From assembly GCA_032718475.1 (NCBI GenBank), contig JAUCBJ010007794.1, positions 1 through 64,000 of the forward strand: 64,000 bases of DNA. Direction: 5' to 3'. Position 1 is the first letter of the stretch; each line of letters begins with the position of its first letter. Source of the stretch: Nemertoderma westbladi. Taxonomy: Eukaryota; Xenacoelomorpha; Nemertodermatida; Nemertodermatidae. Positions 34,627-44,861 of this stretch are shown here, piece by piece. A model generated the notes under the pieces. The model was not told where the DNA came from. It made no database searches and worked only from the letters and a program-made list of their open reading frames with translations. A program made the position numbers and the translations under genes.

Positions 34627-35484
34627 TCAAATAGCGTCTAAAGCGTTTCTTATAACGCTCTCCTCGACTTCCGTGGCGGGTTGCATCGGGTTTAATCCTG
34701 GACGATTGTAAGGATTAAATGGCGATATTATATGCCCGCGTCCCAATCCGGCTAAGTAGGATGGGCGAATGTCTAACGAACCCACTACCGGAGCACCACC
34801 GATTAATTGTTCGGGTAGCACTAAATCTTTGAACAGTGAATATAGTTCGGGAGGATCAGTGATACTGTTAGGATCAAGAGTTTGAGGTCTCACTAGGGAA
34901 TGAGGAGGCCTGACCGAGTATTCCGGAACTCTGATCATGGGTTTATTTAGTGATCGTTTGAGACGAGCGATCGTAGGTGATACGTCAAACAGGTTTCGCT
35001 CGAAACTCTCGTAAGTATAACGTGTAAAACTGTGTTTAGCGCAGCGTCTCCGCGGATGTTTATGTCTTTCCGTTTGTTGGTTGGGTCTAGGGCATTCGTC
35101 ACAATAATACCAAAGACGTACGTCCTGTAGAGGAAACGCGGGTGATCGTTCTCCAGTTTTGCAATATTCTTCCATTTGTTCAAAGCTATCCGGGATAACA
35201 GGTAGTGGACGATCGGCGGTAAGATACATCATAGTGAAATAGAGCCGTTTGAGTTCTACCATAGGGTCATGATGTATACCTTGAGGATATCGAGTCTCTA
35301 GGTTCTGCTGACTGGCGATGTTGAGATAGGTTTCTCTCAAAAATTCCAGGTAGTCGTTGAAGTCGATGCGTTTATCCGGTTCTTCAACATTTTCTCTTTC
35401 CAGTCTGTTACGAATAGAATTTTCGTGTTCTATTCTCGGTTTATCGTTACGACTCCGCTGGGTATGATATTTAAATAGAACCAT
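34627..35484 (-). CDS. Element A accessory protein, N-terminal part with a Cys/His cluster
   Basis: 285 codons from ATG at 35484 to a TGA at 34627-34629; the frame is also open, without ATG, some 70 bp further upstream. It holds a Cys/His cluster (WYYCDECPRPNQQTERHKH then RRRCAKH) and a proline-rich second half. Because the next segment continues in the same frame after TGA-C, the two were probably one protein of about 650 residues. The stop may be a CGA-to-TGA mutation or a read-through stop. A splice acceptor-like AG at 35499 is in phase with a donor after the open frame at 37692-37485, so a spliced start is possible. No known family is recognised. Confidence 0.65.
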   Translation of the reverse strand: MVLFKYHTQRSRNDKPRIEHENSIRNRLERENVEEPDKRIDFNDYLEFLRETYLNIASQQNLETRYPQGIHHDPMVELKRLYFTMMYLTADRPLPVIPDSFEQMEEYCKTGERSPAFPLQDVRLWYYCDECPRPNQQTERHKHPRRRCAKHSFTRYTYESFERNLFDVSPTIARLKRSLNKPMIRVPEYSVRPPHSLVRPQTLDPNSITDPPELYSLFKDLVLPEQLIGGAPVVGSLDIRPSYLAGLGRGHIISPFNPYNRPGLNPMQPATEVEESVIRNALDAI

Positions 35485-35576
35485 TTCCCTTTCAGTGTCT
35501 ACATCGTCCGTATCATGTAAATCGATAGGATGGCAGGAAGGCAGATATAATGTTGGGGGGTGTAGCTAGCTATCCG

Positions 35577-36287
35577 TCATATCGGGTGGTCAATATAATT
35601 TGGAGATGAGACTGATTCACTTGTCGCCTCAGCATGTAGTGACTTTTGGATTGCCCCTGATGCAGGTACAATTGGCTGATCAACATATAGTCTATTTGTA
35701 GGTATGCCTAATAAATTATCTATTGGACTTGGTAATGTTGCCTCATTGTCTGGACCTTCTAAAGAATATTCTAGTGGGGTTGAAAAATTTTCAACTGGTA
35801 CTGGTCTCAAAAATGTATTACCTACATGTACACTTGATGTTTTGCCTGACTCCTCCGATGAAGGAAATGTAGGGGTAGTAGCCCTAGTAGGTACCGGTAT
35901 GTTATTAACAGTAGCCTCATGTACCTTAAGTTCATAAATTGCATTCAGTGCCTTCCACTCCTGCTCTATGGTGGTAAATTCCCTAACTTGCTCATCCCGA
36001 TAGCATCTAGCTATATTTGGGTGCAACTGTAACTGATTGACAGTATGTCTAAATGCTGTAACTGAATGGTCAATGTTGGCCATTCTACCTGCCAATGTAT
36101 CTAATGGTAATTCATCGCTGGCTAATTTGTCAGCTATGTCTGTTATTTGCTTCTTTAAATAGGACCTACTTGTTCCAATGGACCTTTTAAGTCTCGATGA
36201 AGTTCCACCTTCATCTAAGCTATTGCTACGATCTCTTGGCCTTTGCCGTAGGTTGAAACCTTTGCGATTTGGAGTAATATCCGACAT
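35577..36287 (-). CDS. Element A accessory open frame of 236 residues, unknown
   Basis: Starts at ATG 36287 (MSDITPNRKGFNLRQRPRD) and ends at TGA 35577. The N-terminus is basic and serine-rich. Residues about 50-140 are helical-looking (ADKLASDELPLDTLAGRMAN and ELKVHEAT), as in gag-like helical domains. The C-terminus is low in complexity with S, P and T. Its A+T content is higher than that of gag-pol, and it lies inside the interval that would be an intron in the splice model of the neighbouring accessory gene. It might be a separate gag-like protein or a remnant of another insertion. Function unknown. Confidence 0.5.
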   Translation of the reverse strand: MSDITPNRKGFNLRQRPRDRSNSLDEGGTSSRLKRSIGTSRSYLKKQITDIADKLASDELPLDTLAGRMANIDHSVTAFRHTVNQLQLHPNIARCYRDEQVREFTTIEQEWKALNAIYELKVHEATVNNIPVPTRATTPTFPSSEESGKTSSVHVGNTFLRPVPVENFSTPLEYSLEGPDNEATLPSPIDNLLGIPTNRLYVDQPIVPASGAIQKSLHAEATSESVSSPNYIDHPI

Positions 36288-37443
36288 TGTATTTATAAAT
36301 GTCAGACTGTACTGTATGTATTGTAAAGTATACTATACCTTTGATTTGTTATACCTAAGCTATAATAAATATATCTATCCTGTACATAATACCAGTATAT
36401 AATATAATGTAATATTAAATATAAGTAATTATAAGTACCGGTAAATCCAATCTGCCTATAGGACCTAACAGCCTAATGTATACCAGTATGGTATAGCCTA
36501 TCTGCCTATGTCTACTATGTAGGTAGACAATAATATTGCCAATATGATATATATACTTGTATCACAATATCAGTGTAAACTGACTGATAATAATTGCCAA
36601 CTAGTACCGGTACTGGGTACTGTAAGAATAGGCCTATACCTTGTTACAAATACAAGGCTATTTATGTGCTAATGCCAATGCAAAATAATATTAGGCTAAT
36701 AATATAAATACTTTATGTCAGTAGTTGTCAACAATGCTATGTGCCAAATGCTAATGTGCTAGCTGGCTAGTGCTAACTGCTAAAATGCTATATGCTAATG
36801 CCAAAATACTATAGGCCTACAACTACTGCATATGCTAATGCTACCAAAAATTGAGAGAAGAATGTAGGCCTGTATGAATAAAATATATTTAGAAATTGCG
36901 CTGCGCTTAAAAATAAAACACTCTGAAAACTGGAAAAATTGAAAAAAGAAAAAAAATGGGTGAATGCGCCGTTCTCTGCCGTGTATTACCAATCTTGCAT
37001 GGAATCTGTATTCCTGGCCAGTAAATACAGACTCCCAAAAATAGTAACACAAAACAGAAAATAGCACACTGTCACACTACATAAGCAGGTACCGGTATTT
37101 CAGCATTTAACATTGTTCAGTTGTTTAAGCAGATTAAATGATTTTGTAAAAATCTAGTTAGGCTATGTGGCCTCTATGGTTATTCAGTATGGTACTTCAG
37201 TAGGCCTACTTACACGCAGTCAGCCTACAGCCTACGTGGTCGGGCTGACCGGTTTCAGCAGCTCGGTGAGAATTCAGGAATTAATAAGAGAGAATTTTAT
37301 AACCACCGGTACTTCTGTACTTTACCGTATGGTTTAGCGTTCAGCATTAAACGGATTCAATAGGCCTAATAGGCTACTATTCAGCTATTTGACCGTTTTT
37401 TTTTTTGAAATTTTTGAAATGAATGCCCTTTTTTTTTTTTTTT
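36288..37443. other. AT-rich non-coding stretch within element A
   Basis: No supported open frame. It is rich in taccggta and taggccta words and, in plus orientation, has a T run at 37429-37445 that directly follows (in sense direction) the end of the small open frame at 37444-37692. Confidence 0.5.
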
Positions 37444-37692
37444 TTATAGAAAACGTGAAAACGTTAAGAAGTCCATATACGTACCATTACGATGCGTATA
37501 ACGAGCAGTGAATTTTCGATAGTCCAATTCACGCGTAAGTTGCTCCTGGGACATCGGCGGTTTGATATAACGACCATCGTCCTCCGTAATGGTTGGATCG
37601 GCTTCACCGTGCATCAAGCTATTCACAAATGCTTGTAAAGGTAGAGTATATCGCTCCCTGATACCAAGATCATCTTCTATCAATTCCGTCAT
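37444..37692 (-). CDS. Small accessory open frame of element A, possible first exon
   Basis: ATG at 37692 opens 82 codons (starting MTELIEDDLGIRERYTLPL, acidic then mixed). Within it the sequence AATG followed by GTACGTAT is a strong 5' splice donor, with the exon ending at 37485 in phase 1. The acceptor-like AG at 35499-35500 restores phase into the 285-codon accessory frame. If spliced, this is the N-terminus of the accessory protein and the bases after 37484 are intron. If not, it is a short orphan peptide followed by an A-rich tract. Only RNA data could decide. Confidence 0.45.
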   Translation of the reverse strand: MTELIEDDLGIRERYTLPLQAFVNSLMHGEADPTITEDDGRYIKPPMSQEQLTRELDYRKFTARYTHRNGTYMDFLTFSRFL

Positions 37693-39383
37693 ATCTGCTA
37701 TCTGAGTTTATTAATATTATAATGAGTTTATATTTAGGCGAGCGGGCGTCGCTGCCTACCTCTCTTTGCCCCCGGACAGTGGGATTCTCAGCGCCGATGT
37801 ACCGTCGTCGCGGTGTTTACGCCAACATGTAGCAACAGCACGACAACGATAACCGGCACAAGTCACTCCACTGTCCGTCCCAAAGGCTTGGATCCACTTT
37901 AGGTTCTTTCTATAGTAGAGTTAGGGCTACTTTCACAATTGCGACTAGCTACTGTAAACACACTTTAGCAGTAACATTCACCTATAAACGCACAAATTCC
38001 ACACAACTGTCACCAATTGTACACATACAGGCCATTTGTCCGTTAGTCAGTGCCTTCCAGAATGTCACGTTATTACTATGTATCCTTGGATACTAACAGT
38101 GTGCTATGTATTCTCTATGCTATGCGATGGGACAAGCTTTCTATTGTTCTTTTAACTTGCTTCTAATTCTAGCGTGGGTGTTGCTATGGTGACATTATGG
38201 AAAGCTAGCGGTAGAATTAGGGTAATTCTCATGCATACAGATCTGGAATGCTATTTAATAGTAATTCTTTAATTGTCAATATCCTCTTTATATATGATTT
38301 TATTAATTTTATCGGCTATTGACTATATGTTGGAGATTCTCGCACTCTAATACACTCAATAGGATGAATCTATTAATTAATGGAATTTTGGGAATGTTAT
38401 AAATTGCACAAAATGACAATTTATGAAATTCATTTAAGATATGAATTTAAATTTATTCCCGTGAATTTTATTATTTGATGGTAAAATTGACACAATTTTA
38501 TTCCAGAGCATGTCTGGGGACCTAGGATCCTTAATTCTATAAAATTGTCTTTTAAGATTATCGGTAAGTGCTGCGATATCTTAATTGACTAGAAATTTTA
38601 AAGGATCTGAATTTTACAGATTTTAATAAATATTAAATTAATATTTAAGATGGGCACCGATTTATTCCAGAACTTGTCTGGGGATGTTAACCACTGATTC
38701 TAGAATTTGTCTTTCAAGTATATCGGTGGGTGCCGCGATATCTTAATCGACTAGAATTACAGATGGTCAAAAGGTTTAACAGATTTATTTGCGTTTTACG
38801 CTACTGTTAGAGGGACATCACGCTACTATATGTATTATTTAATATAAGGTAGAAGAGCAATATCGCACGAAGCAATGTCAGTGTGAAGAGGCAAGTCGTT
38901 TCCAAGGTCTACCCAGAGCTTGGTTTAGCCGAGACACGAGGATCTGAACTTTGCATTCCTAATACTCTGCCTACCAATAATACTTAAATATAGTAGGAGC
39001 TTTATTGTACTTTAATAAGTACTGACATGTCATCTTACTATAGTCTTGCATTTATAATATAATACGGACAGTAAGGAAAAAGAAAGAATTATTTCTCGCC
39101 GTCACACTAAATATATATTATGTGTAATTACGTAATAAACACTAATATATTGCACTAATCTACTAAATAATCTAAAATAACATTTTACTAAATAAAATTA
39201 AATAAAACGATTATAATAAAGTACATAATAACGTTCGCATATAAAAATATAATAAAATAGATAGAATAATATAGTCATGCACCCACTCCAGACGTATCAC
39301 GTTGGGGAGTCCCTAGATGTTTGAGGAATTAGGGAGGTGGTCGTGGGAAGAGTGTCTTGCCTTCCATAGTTTCCGGAGAGCTC
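37693..39383. other. Non-coding spacer between pol and accessory genes of element A
   Basis: No supported gene. A roughly 120-bp segment is present twice, at about 38497-38620 and 38665-38760. Both copies share ttattccagarc, tgtctgggga, an aattgtctttnaag stretch, atcggt and tgcgatatcttaat. A promoter, splice-control or packaging role could sit here but nothing shows it. Confidence 0.55.
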
Positions 39384-41969
39384 TCAGTCTCTTTCCAGTA
39401 AACATAAACGACCAACTGGGCGATTGAGTTGTTGCGTCTCAAAGATTATGCCGGGTTTCTTGAGGTTACGCCGCATGACGACGAGTTCCACCGAGCGCAC
39501 TAAACCATCATCCGAGATGTGAGTCTCGTTGATACGACCTGTCTGCCACCGTTTACGTGGAAGGTCTGAATCTACAATAAGCACCATGTCTCCGGCGCTG
39601 ACGTTTTCTTGCTGCGCAAACCACTTAGTTCGAAGTTGTAGCGTGGGCAGATAATGTTTCTCGAAATGGTCAGCGAAACGACGGGATAGCAACTGCATAA
39701 GTTGCCAGGTTTGACGGCAGTATTCGTCTCCGTCGGCAATCTCCGATCGTGGGAGCATGGCTACAGGTTTCTTCAGTAGGAAGTGTGCGGGTGTTAGCGC
39801 TTCCAGGGAATTGGGACTCGATGAGACTGGCATAAGCGGTCTCTCGTTGAGATAGGCAGCGATTTCCTCCATTGACGTCCGCAAAAGTTCGTCGGTGAGA
39901 TACGCGCGGCATGGCACTATAAAGTGAAATGCGGTCTTGACACTTCTAATTAATCTCTCCCAGCTTCCTCCCCACCAAGGGGCGTCGGCGGCGTTGAAGG
40001 TCCAGCTAGACGCTGTTATCCTTAGCTGATCGTCCACCTGTCTTTGGTTCCAGTCCTTCACGTAAGTCTGGATTTCGTTGTTGGCACCAATGAAGTTCGT
40101 TCCCTTATCCGATCTCATGGTATTACTAGTCCCGAAGCGAGCGATCTGTCGGCGTAAACTTAAGACGAAGCTGTTGGTAGATAGATCGTTCACCATATTG
40201 AGATGGATGGCTCTACAAGTCATGCATACGAAGATGACACACCATCTCTTGACTATAGTCCTAGCACGATATACTTCAATAGGGCCAAATAAATCTACAC
40301 CAGTATTAGTAAAGGGTGGTTCATAGAAGCTTACTCGTTCCCTAGGTAATTCTGCCTCTCGCTGTTTTAAAGGCCTACTGAATGCTTTCCTACAGGGTAT
40401 GCAGTTCCTAAGAACTTGGTTCAGAGCTCTACGGGGTTTATAAAAATAATAGCGAGTTCGGATTTCGCTAAGAACTCGTTCTCTACCAGCATGATAAAGT
40501 TTACTGTGAACATCTACAATCATCTTGATTTGTACTTCAAGATTTCTAATGAGTATGGGGAATTTAGTGTCAAAGGATAATGGCGCATTGGTGAGTCTTC
40601 CTCCAACACGTATTAACCCATCTATCATTGTGCTAGAGAAGCGATCCCTTAAGCGCATCTGCGGATTTCTCAACAACAGGAAATACTTATCGGAATCCTC
40701 ATAGCATTGCAGGAGTCTCAGTATCTGCTTATTGGTTTCTTCATGCTCCTGGTAACTGATTTTCTCCTTTAGAAACCGGTCGGATGTCTTATATTTGGGG
40801 AGATCTTTAATAACATGAACTTGTGCAGATGTCAATGGAGCGGTATCACTAATGGTCTTCGTCCTGGAGTAGTGATGATGAAAACATCGCCTTAAATATG
40901 TGACGGCCTTACAGAGCCGATTCCAGGAACTGTAGTGATGCATTGCTCTCTGCAGCAGGGGTGAGATTCCTTGCAAACCGTCTGGTATTCCAGATTTCCA
41001 ATCTCTATCTCTAATTTCCACAACAGACTTATTTGTGGCGAGGGATTGCGGATCCGAAGCATCGTTTCCGGAAGTATGTAATACAGATAGATCGACCGTC
41101 GGTTTAAATAACTTCGATTTACTCGCCCGGGTTTTAGGTTTGACTTTCTCCGCTCCCTTGGCTTGTCTAATCTCTGCCGTAGTAAGGTGAGGAGGCCATT
41201 CATTCTCTTCCTTGCTAAGGAAGTCGGGTCCACCCAACCAGTCCGGAGTATCTATCAGTTCCTGTGGAGTTGCTCCCCTGGAGGCGATATCGGCTGGATT
41301 AATCGTACCAGGGCAATGTCTCCATTGATCTATCTTTGTGCGACTAAGAATAATGGCTACTCTGTTAGTAACAAAAACGCTGAACTGACAGACTTCATTG
41401 GTTATATACTCCAACACGAGTAAAGCGTCGGTCCAATAAACAGTTTTCTCCAGTGGATAGTCGATTTGTTCTGTTACGTTCCGGCTGATGGCTGTAGTGT
41501 ATAAAGCCGCTTTTAACTCCGCTCGAGGAACCTTTAACTTGTTGTTAATCAATGCCTTAGAGGTAACCAAGGCGACTTTGATTCCATCCGGAGTTTCGAC
41601 TTGCAGATATGCTAGTATACCTATTCCCATGTCACTGGTGTCTCCAAACACATGGAGTTGATAGGAATACGTAGGGAGAACATGACCAAAATATGAACAG
41701 GAAATTATAAAGCTCTCGATGGCAGGTAGAGAATCTTCCCATTTCATCCACTTCTTTAACAGTTCTCCCTTAAGTGGATCGTCCCAGGAGTGGTTTTCAA
41801 GCCACATTTGTTGTACTAAACTCCGAGCAATCAATATAACTGGGCTAATAAATCCCAATGGGTCGAAATAAGTGCTCAGGATACTTAAACAAATCCGTGT
41901 GGTCCGAACTGGATTATCTCGCTGTTTTAGCTGAAAAAACAGGATATCTCTTTCTGTGTCCCACTTCAA
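39384..41969 (-). CDS. Element A Pol, C-terminal half: RNase H and integrase
   Basis: 861 codons. Residues 1-60 contain the BEL motif STYFDPLGFISPV. An RNase H-like region follows with acidic residues D110, E151 and D181 and the typical NPADIASRG. The integrase zinc motif is H488/H493...C523/C526. The catalytic core has D559 (NTGVDLFGP), D621 (RSDKGTNFIGA) and E671 (WWGGSWERL). The DUF5641-like tail contains LTPAHFLLKKP and LPTLQLRTKWF. All catalytic residues are present. The frame is the same as that of the upstream RT segment, from which it is separated by a TGA at 42096-42098, so the real polyprotein does not start at this ATG. It ends 6 kb before the 3' LTR, an unusually long gap. Confidence 0.93.
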   Translation of the reverse strand: MKWDTERDILFFQLKQRDNPVRTTRICLSILSTYFDPLGFISPVILIARSLVQQMWLENHSWDDPLKGELLKKWMKWEDSLPAIESFIISCSYFGHVLPTYSYQLHVFGDTSDMGIGILAYLQVETPDGIKVALVTSKALINNKLKVPRAELKAALYTTAISRNVTEQIDYPLEKTVYWTDALLVLEYITNEVCQFSVFVTNRVAIILSRTKIDQWRHCPGTINPADIASRGATPQELIDTPDWLGGPDFLSKEENEWPPHLTTAEIRQAKGAEKVKPKTRASKSKLFKPTVDLSVLHTSGNDASDPQSLATNKSVVEIRDRDWKSGIPDGLQGISPLLQRAMHHYSSWNRLCKAVTYLRRCFHHHYSRTKTISDTAPLTSAQVHVIKDLPKYKTSDRFLKEKISYQEHEETNKQILRLLQCYEDSDKYFLLLRNPQMRLRDRFSSTMIDGLIRVGGRLTNAPLSFDTKFPILIRNLEVQIKMIVDVHSKLYHAGRERVLSEIRTRYYFYKPRRALNQVLRNCIPCRKAFSRPLKQREAELPRERVSFYEPPFTNTGVDLFGPIEVYRARTIVKRWCVIFVCMTCRAIHLNMVNDLSTNSFVLSLRRQIARFGTSNTMRSDKGTNFIGANNEIQTYVKDWNQRQVDDQLRITASSWTFNAADAPWWGGSWERLIRSVKTAFHFIVPCRAYLTDELLRTSMEEIAAYLNERPLMPVSSSPNSLEALTPAHFLLKKPVAMLPRSEIADGDEYCRQTWQLMQLLSRRFADHFEKHYLPTLQLRTKWFAQQENVSAGDMVLIVDSDLPRKRWQTGRINETHISDDGLVRSVELVVMRRNLKKPGIIFETQQLNRPVGRLCLLERD

Positions 41970-42095
41970 GCCAAGCGTCTTGGTTTCTGGAAGATCGTCC
42001 TTTATTAAGTCTAGGTCTTTCGTTCCTCGATCTTCTACCGGTATCGCTTCCAGAAACTCACGGGAGTTGCTGGTGAATTTCGTCAGTCGAAATCC

Positions 42096-43721
42096 TCATC
42101 TTTTCAAACACTCTACCGTTCCTTTCGCGACATCAATGGCTTCTTCTACTGATTGAAGGGACTTTAAATTGTCGTCCATGTATATATCACGTTTGATGTT
42201 ATCTATCACCTCTTTTGAGAAGGCGTCCCGGTTGTCATTCGCAGTGGTCCGCACCACGGAGCAGGCGTTGTAAGGGCTTGATATGATCCCAAAAGCCTGG
42301 ATGGTCATCCAGTACTCTACCAGTTTCTGGTTGAGATCTCCTTCAGGCCACCACAGAAATCTTAGGCTGTCTCTATCTCTATCCAGCGCCTTGACTTGTA
42401 AGAACATTCCTTCTATATCGGAGGCGAACGCGATGGAATATTGTCTTAATCTTAAAAGTATTCCCAACAAGGATTGGAGTAAGTTGGGTCCTGGTAACAA
42501 CTCGGAATTGAGGGATTGGCCCATATATAGAGCGGAGCCATCGAATACGACTCGTACTTCATGGGGTTTACCGGGTTTGGGAACGTAATGATGTGTTAAG
42601 TAATACGTTCTCTCAGTTATTGGTGTTCCTTCCGGTACTCGCTCCGCGTATCCCTTTGTAATCAATTTCTTCAACTGAGTTTGGTACATTTCTTTAGCTG
42701 AAGCATTTGCCGTAAGGCGTCGATGTAATTGAGTGATTCTTTTCTCTGCCAAGGGTCTGTTATTTATAAATCTAGGTTCTCGTTTTCGAAATGGTAGGCC
42801 GATTTCATATCTACCTTGATTTTTTAAAAAACGTGTAGTTGTTTCCTGGATTTGCTTGGCTCTTTCTTCTTTTATCGATAGGGCCTTATCGTATGAATTG
42901 GGCTCTACCAATTCTTGAGTAAAGAATCGTACGGCGAGTTCGTCCCGAGTTCTAGCGTTGTAGCGCTCTATCTCATCATTGAGTTCGTCATTGTAATCAA
43001 TGGGTCCCGATGGGCGAATCAGTTGACATAGGTTCACCTGGTTTTTCCAAATTCTGTTTTCTGTAAGTAGGTCGATTGTGTTCTCTTCATCGAAGAGTTG
43101 GTAGATGTCGTCATTATCTGAGGAGTATGGTGTTCCCTCAGTTAGTTTGTCCACCTCACTGCTCTCCACTTCCCAATCATTTACTTGGTATATTCGTTCT
43201 TGTGGTAGTCTCTCTTCGAGAGTTCTGCGGGAAGGGCCAGTAAAGTACCAACCTACTCTAGTTCTTACCGCATAGGTTTGTAGTGGCTGCGGTTGAGCAG
43301 GCCGTTTCTCCAATGTCTCGAGCTCCTCATGCGCGTTTTGGCCGATGAGTATTTGTACTCCAGGATAATCTGTCTGGAATCGAGGTATCTTAAGCTGTTG
43401 GATGCTCTCGTCTTCGTCCCAGTCATAAGGTTCTACTTGGGTAGTAGCGAAGTTTTTTATAGCCACCATTTTTACTGACCTTATACTTTGTGCTCCTAAT
43501 TTATCCTGGGGGGTGGACAACGCACCTACATAGTAATCTGCCGTTATGGTAGATTTCCAAACCTGTATAACTCCTGACATATTTAACTTAGTTCGGAATT
43601 TGGGTTGTCCAGCAAAGATGTCTTTGGCTAGTTCTTGATCGATGAATGTTCCTGTGCTGCCGGAGTCAAGGAGGGCGTTCACTACGTAACTTTTGTTAGG
43701 ACCGTGAACTCTTACCTGCAC
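42096..43721 (-). CDS. Element A Pol, N-terminal half: aspartic protease and reverse transcriptase
   Basis: 541 residues counted from a GTG; the frame opens slightly further upstream (EIREFPVVQ). Residues 15-27 carry the retropepsin motif LLDSGSTGTF (D19-S20-G21, DUF1758-type). The BEL/Pao RT follows (VRVVFDGSA, LLPGPNLLQSLLGILLRLRQ, ASDIEGMFLQV, LRFLWW) with the catalytic IYMDD at Y514-D517 (42171-42182). The frame ends at TGA 42096 and continues directly as GFRLTKF..., which is where BEL proteins have an uninterrupted GGF/GF motif. The TGA is therefore most likely a nonsense mutation or a read-through stop. Frame change relative to gag lies at about 43740. Confidence 0.93.
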   Translation of the reverse strand: MQVRVHGPNKSYVVNALLDSGSTGTFIDQELAKDIFAGQPKFRTKLNMSGVIQVWKSTITADYYVGALSTPQDKLGAQSIRSVKMVAIKNFATTQVEPYDWDEDESIQQLKIPRFQTDYPGVQILIGQNAHEELETLEKRPAQPQPLQTYAVRTRVGWYFTGPSRRTLEERLPQERIYQVNDWEVESSEVDKLTEGTPYSSDNDDIYQLFDEENTIDLLTENRIWKNQVNLCQLIRPSGPIDYNDELNDEIERYNARTRDELAVRFFTQELVEPNSYDKALSIKEERAKQIQETTTRFLKNQGRYEIGLPFRKREPRFINNRPLAEKRITQLHRRLTANASAKEMYQTQLKKLITKGYAERVPEGTPITERTYYLTHHYVPKPGKPHEVRVVFDGSALYMGQSLNSELLPGPNLLQSLLGILLRLRQYSIAFASDIEGMFLQVKALDRDRDSLRFLWWPEGDLNQKLVEYWMTIQAFGIISSPYNACSVVRTTANDNRDAFSKEVIDNIKRDIYMDDNLKSLQSVEEAIDVAKGTVECLKR

Positions 43722-44274
43722 TACAGGAAATTCTCTGATTTCTTACGTTGGAAGTTGGAGCTTTCCAAGATGGTTGTCTGTCAAAAGTAGTTGGGGGGAA
43801 CTCATTGTCGGTGTCCTTTTCGTAAGTAAGTGCTCGATACACTGCGGTATTTATTAGGTAACAGGATTCGTTGGCGTCGGAGAATTCGTCAGTATAGAAT
43901 CCTTCCATCTCAGATTCTTGATCGGTATCATTTACATCACTGAATTGGACATGTAGTTCGGGCTCACTTACCTGACTCGGGTTGTTTCGTTCGAATTCAC
44001 TGTGTAACAAGATGTGATGTTTTGCACCACACTTTGCACACCTTACGTCGGAGTAACAGGTTCGCCGTTGGTGTCCTTGTCTGAGGCAATTATAGCATAA
44101 CCGCTTATCCCACATGACTTCACGTCTGTCTACCAGGGATTTCTTTAGGAATTCCGCACACGCACTCAAACGGTGGGGCCCGTCGCACAGCGCACATTTT
44201 GGTTTGATGTTACTCACTTCACCTTGGGTAACGTTATGCACTCTCGTTCTTTCTTCGGGCTTTCTTCCATGCAT
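43696..44274 (-). CDS. Element A Gag, nucleocapsid part (CCHC knuckles)
   Basis: Contains the BEL-type knuckle series CALCDGPHRLSAC, CYNCLRQGHQRRTC and CAKCGAKHHILLH, followed by an acidic linker toward the protease. The frame is continuous upstream through a TGA at 44380-44382 and a TAG at 44731-44733. It overlaps the start of the protease frame by 26 bp, where a single-base frame change is needed. Role: RNA binding and packaging by Gag. Confidence 0.88.
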   Translation of the reverse strand: MHGRKPEERTRVHNVTQGEVSNIKPKCALCDGPHRLSACAEFLKKSLVDRREVMWDKRLCYNCLRQGHQRRTCYSDVRCAKCGAKHHILLHSEFERNNPSQVSEPELHVQFSDVNDTDQESEMEGFYTDEFSDANESCYLINTAVYRALTYEKDTDNEFPPTTFDRQPSWKAPTSNVRNQRISCSAGKSSRS

Positions 44275-44379
44275 TCTGTTAGGAGACTGAGGAGGAGTCT
44301 TAGCAACCTGTTCTCTCCTGTCATGGGTTCGAGCCTTATATTTACTTACGTCCTTTGAGGTTTTGTTAACATAGTAAGA

Positions 44380-44715
44380 TCAGTCAGTGTCTTTCCCGCT
44401 GTCCTCTTCTTGAGAAGCTTGGCTTTCGCCGTCGTCAGTATAACACACTGGTGTTACCCTTCTCCGAGAAACGGGTTTCTCACTTACCTTATTTTCCGAT
44501 GTTTTCTCTCTGGACTGCTTTATTAGTTGTAATTTTACTTCACCATCTAAGAAGGACATGAGATCAGCCATGGTAGGGCTCCATTGTTGTTGCTCCATCA
44601 TATACAACACTTTCTTGTCCCAGCGTGTACATACTCCACCCTTTGGTAAAGTAGAGACTATGGCTCCAATAACCATGGAACTCTGATATTCATGAGACTT
44701 ACCTAACCAATCCAA
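44380..44715 (-). CDS. Element A Gag, middle segment
   Basis: Part of the gag frame between the DUF1759-like region and the knuckles. It has helical sequence (WLGKSHEYQSSMV, MADLMSFLDGEVKLQ) and a charged linker. It is bounded by an in-frame TAG (44731-44733) upstream and an in-frame TGA (44380-44382) downstream; both sites read as glutamine (CAG) or arginine (CGA) if a C-to-T change is undone. It is not a separate gene. Confidence 0.75.
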   Translation of the reverse strand: MDWLGKSHEYQSSMVIGAIVSTLPKGGVCTRWDKKVLYMMEQQQWSPTMADLMSFLDGEVKLQLIKQSREKTSENKVSEKPVSRRRVTPVCYTDDGESQASQEEDSGKDTD

Positions 44716-44861
44716 TTGTCTACAGATCTCCTAAATCTCATCGGAAAACTCTATAATCCCGCTACTAAGGAACTTTCGGGGGGCTACTAATTTTGCATAC
44801 AAATACTTAGCTATGTTATCCTTGTTACCATACCTGATGTTTAATGTATCCCAAACTTGTC

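Noticed and set aside
27851-35484. Accessory genes of A and B as envelope genes
   Set aside because: No signal peptide, transmembrane anchor, furin-like site or glycosylation-rich ectodomain is seen; both proteins end in zinc knuckles and basic tails.
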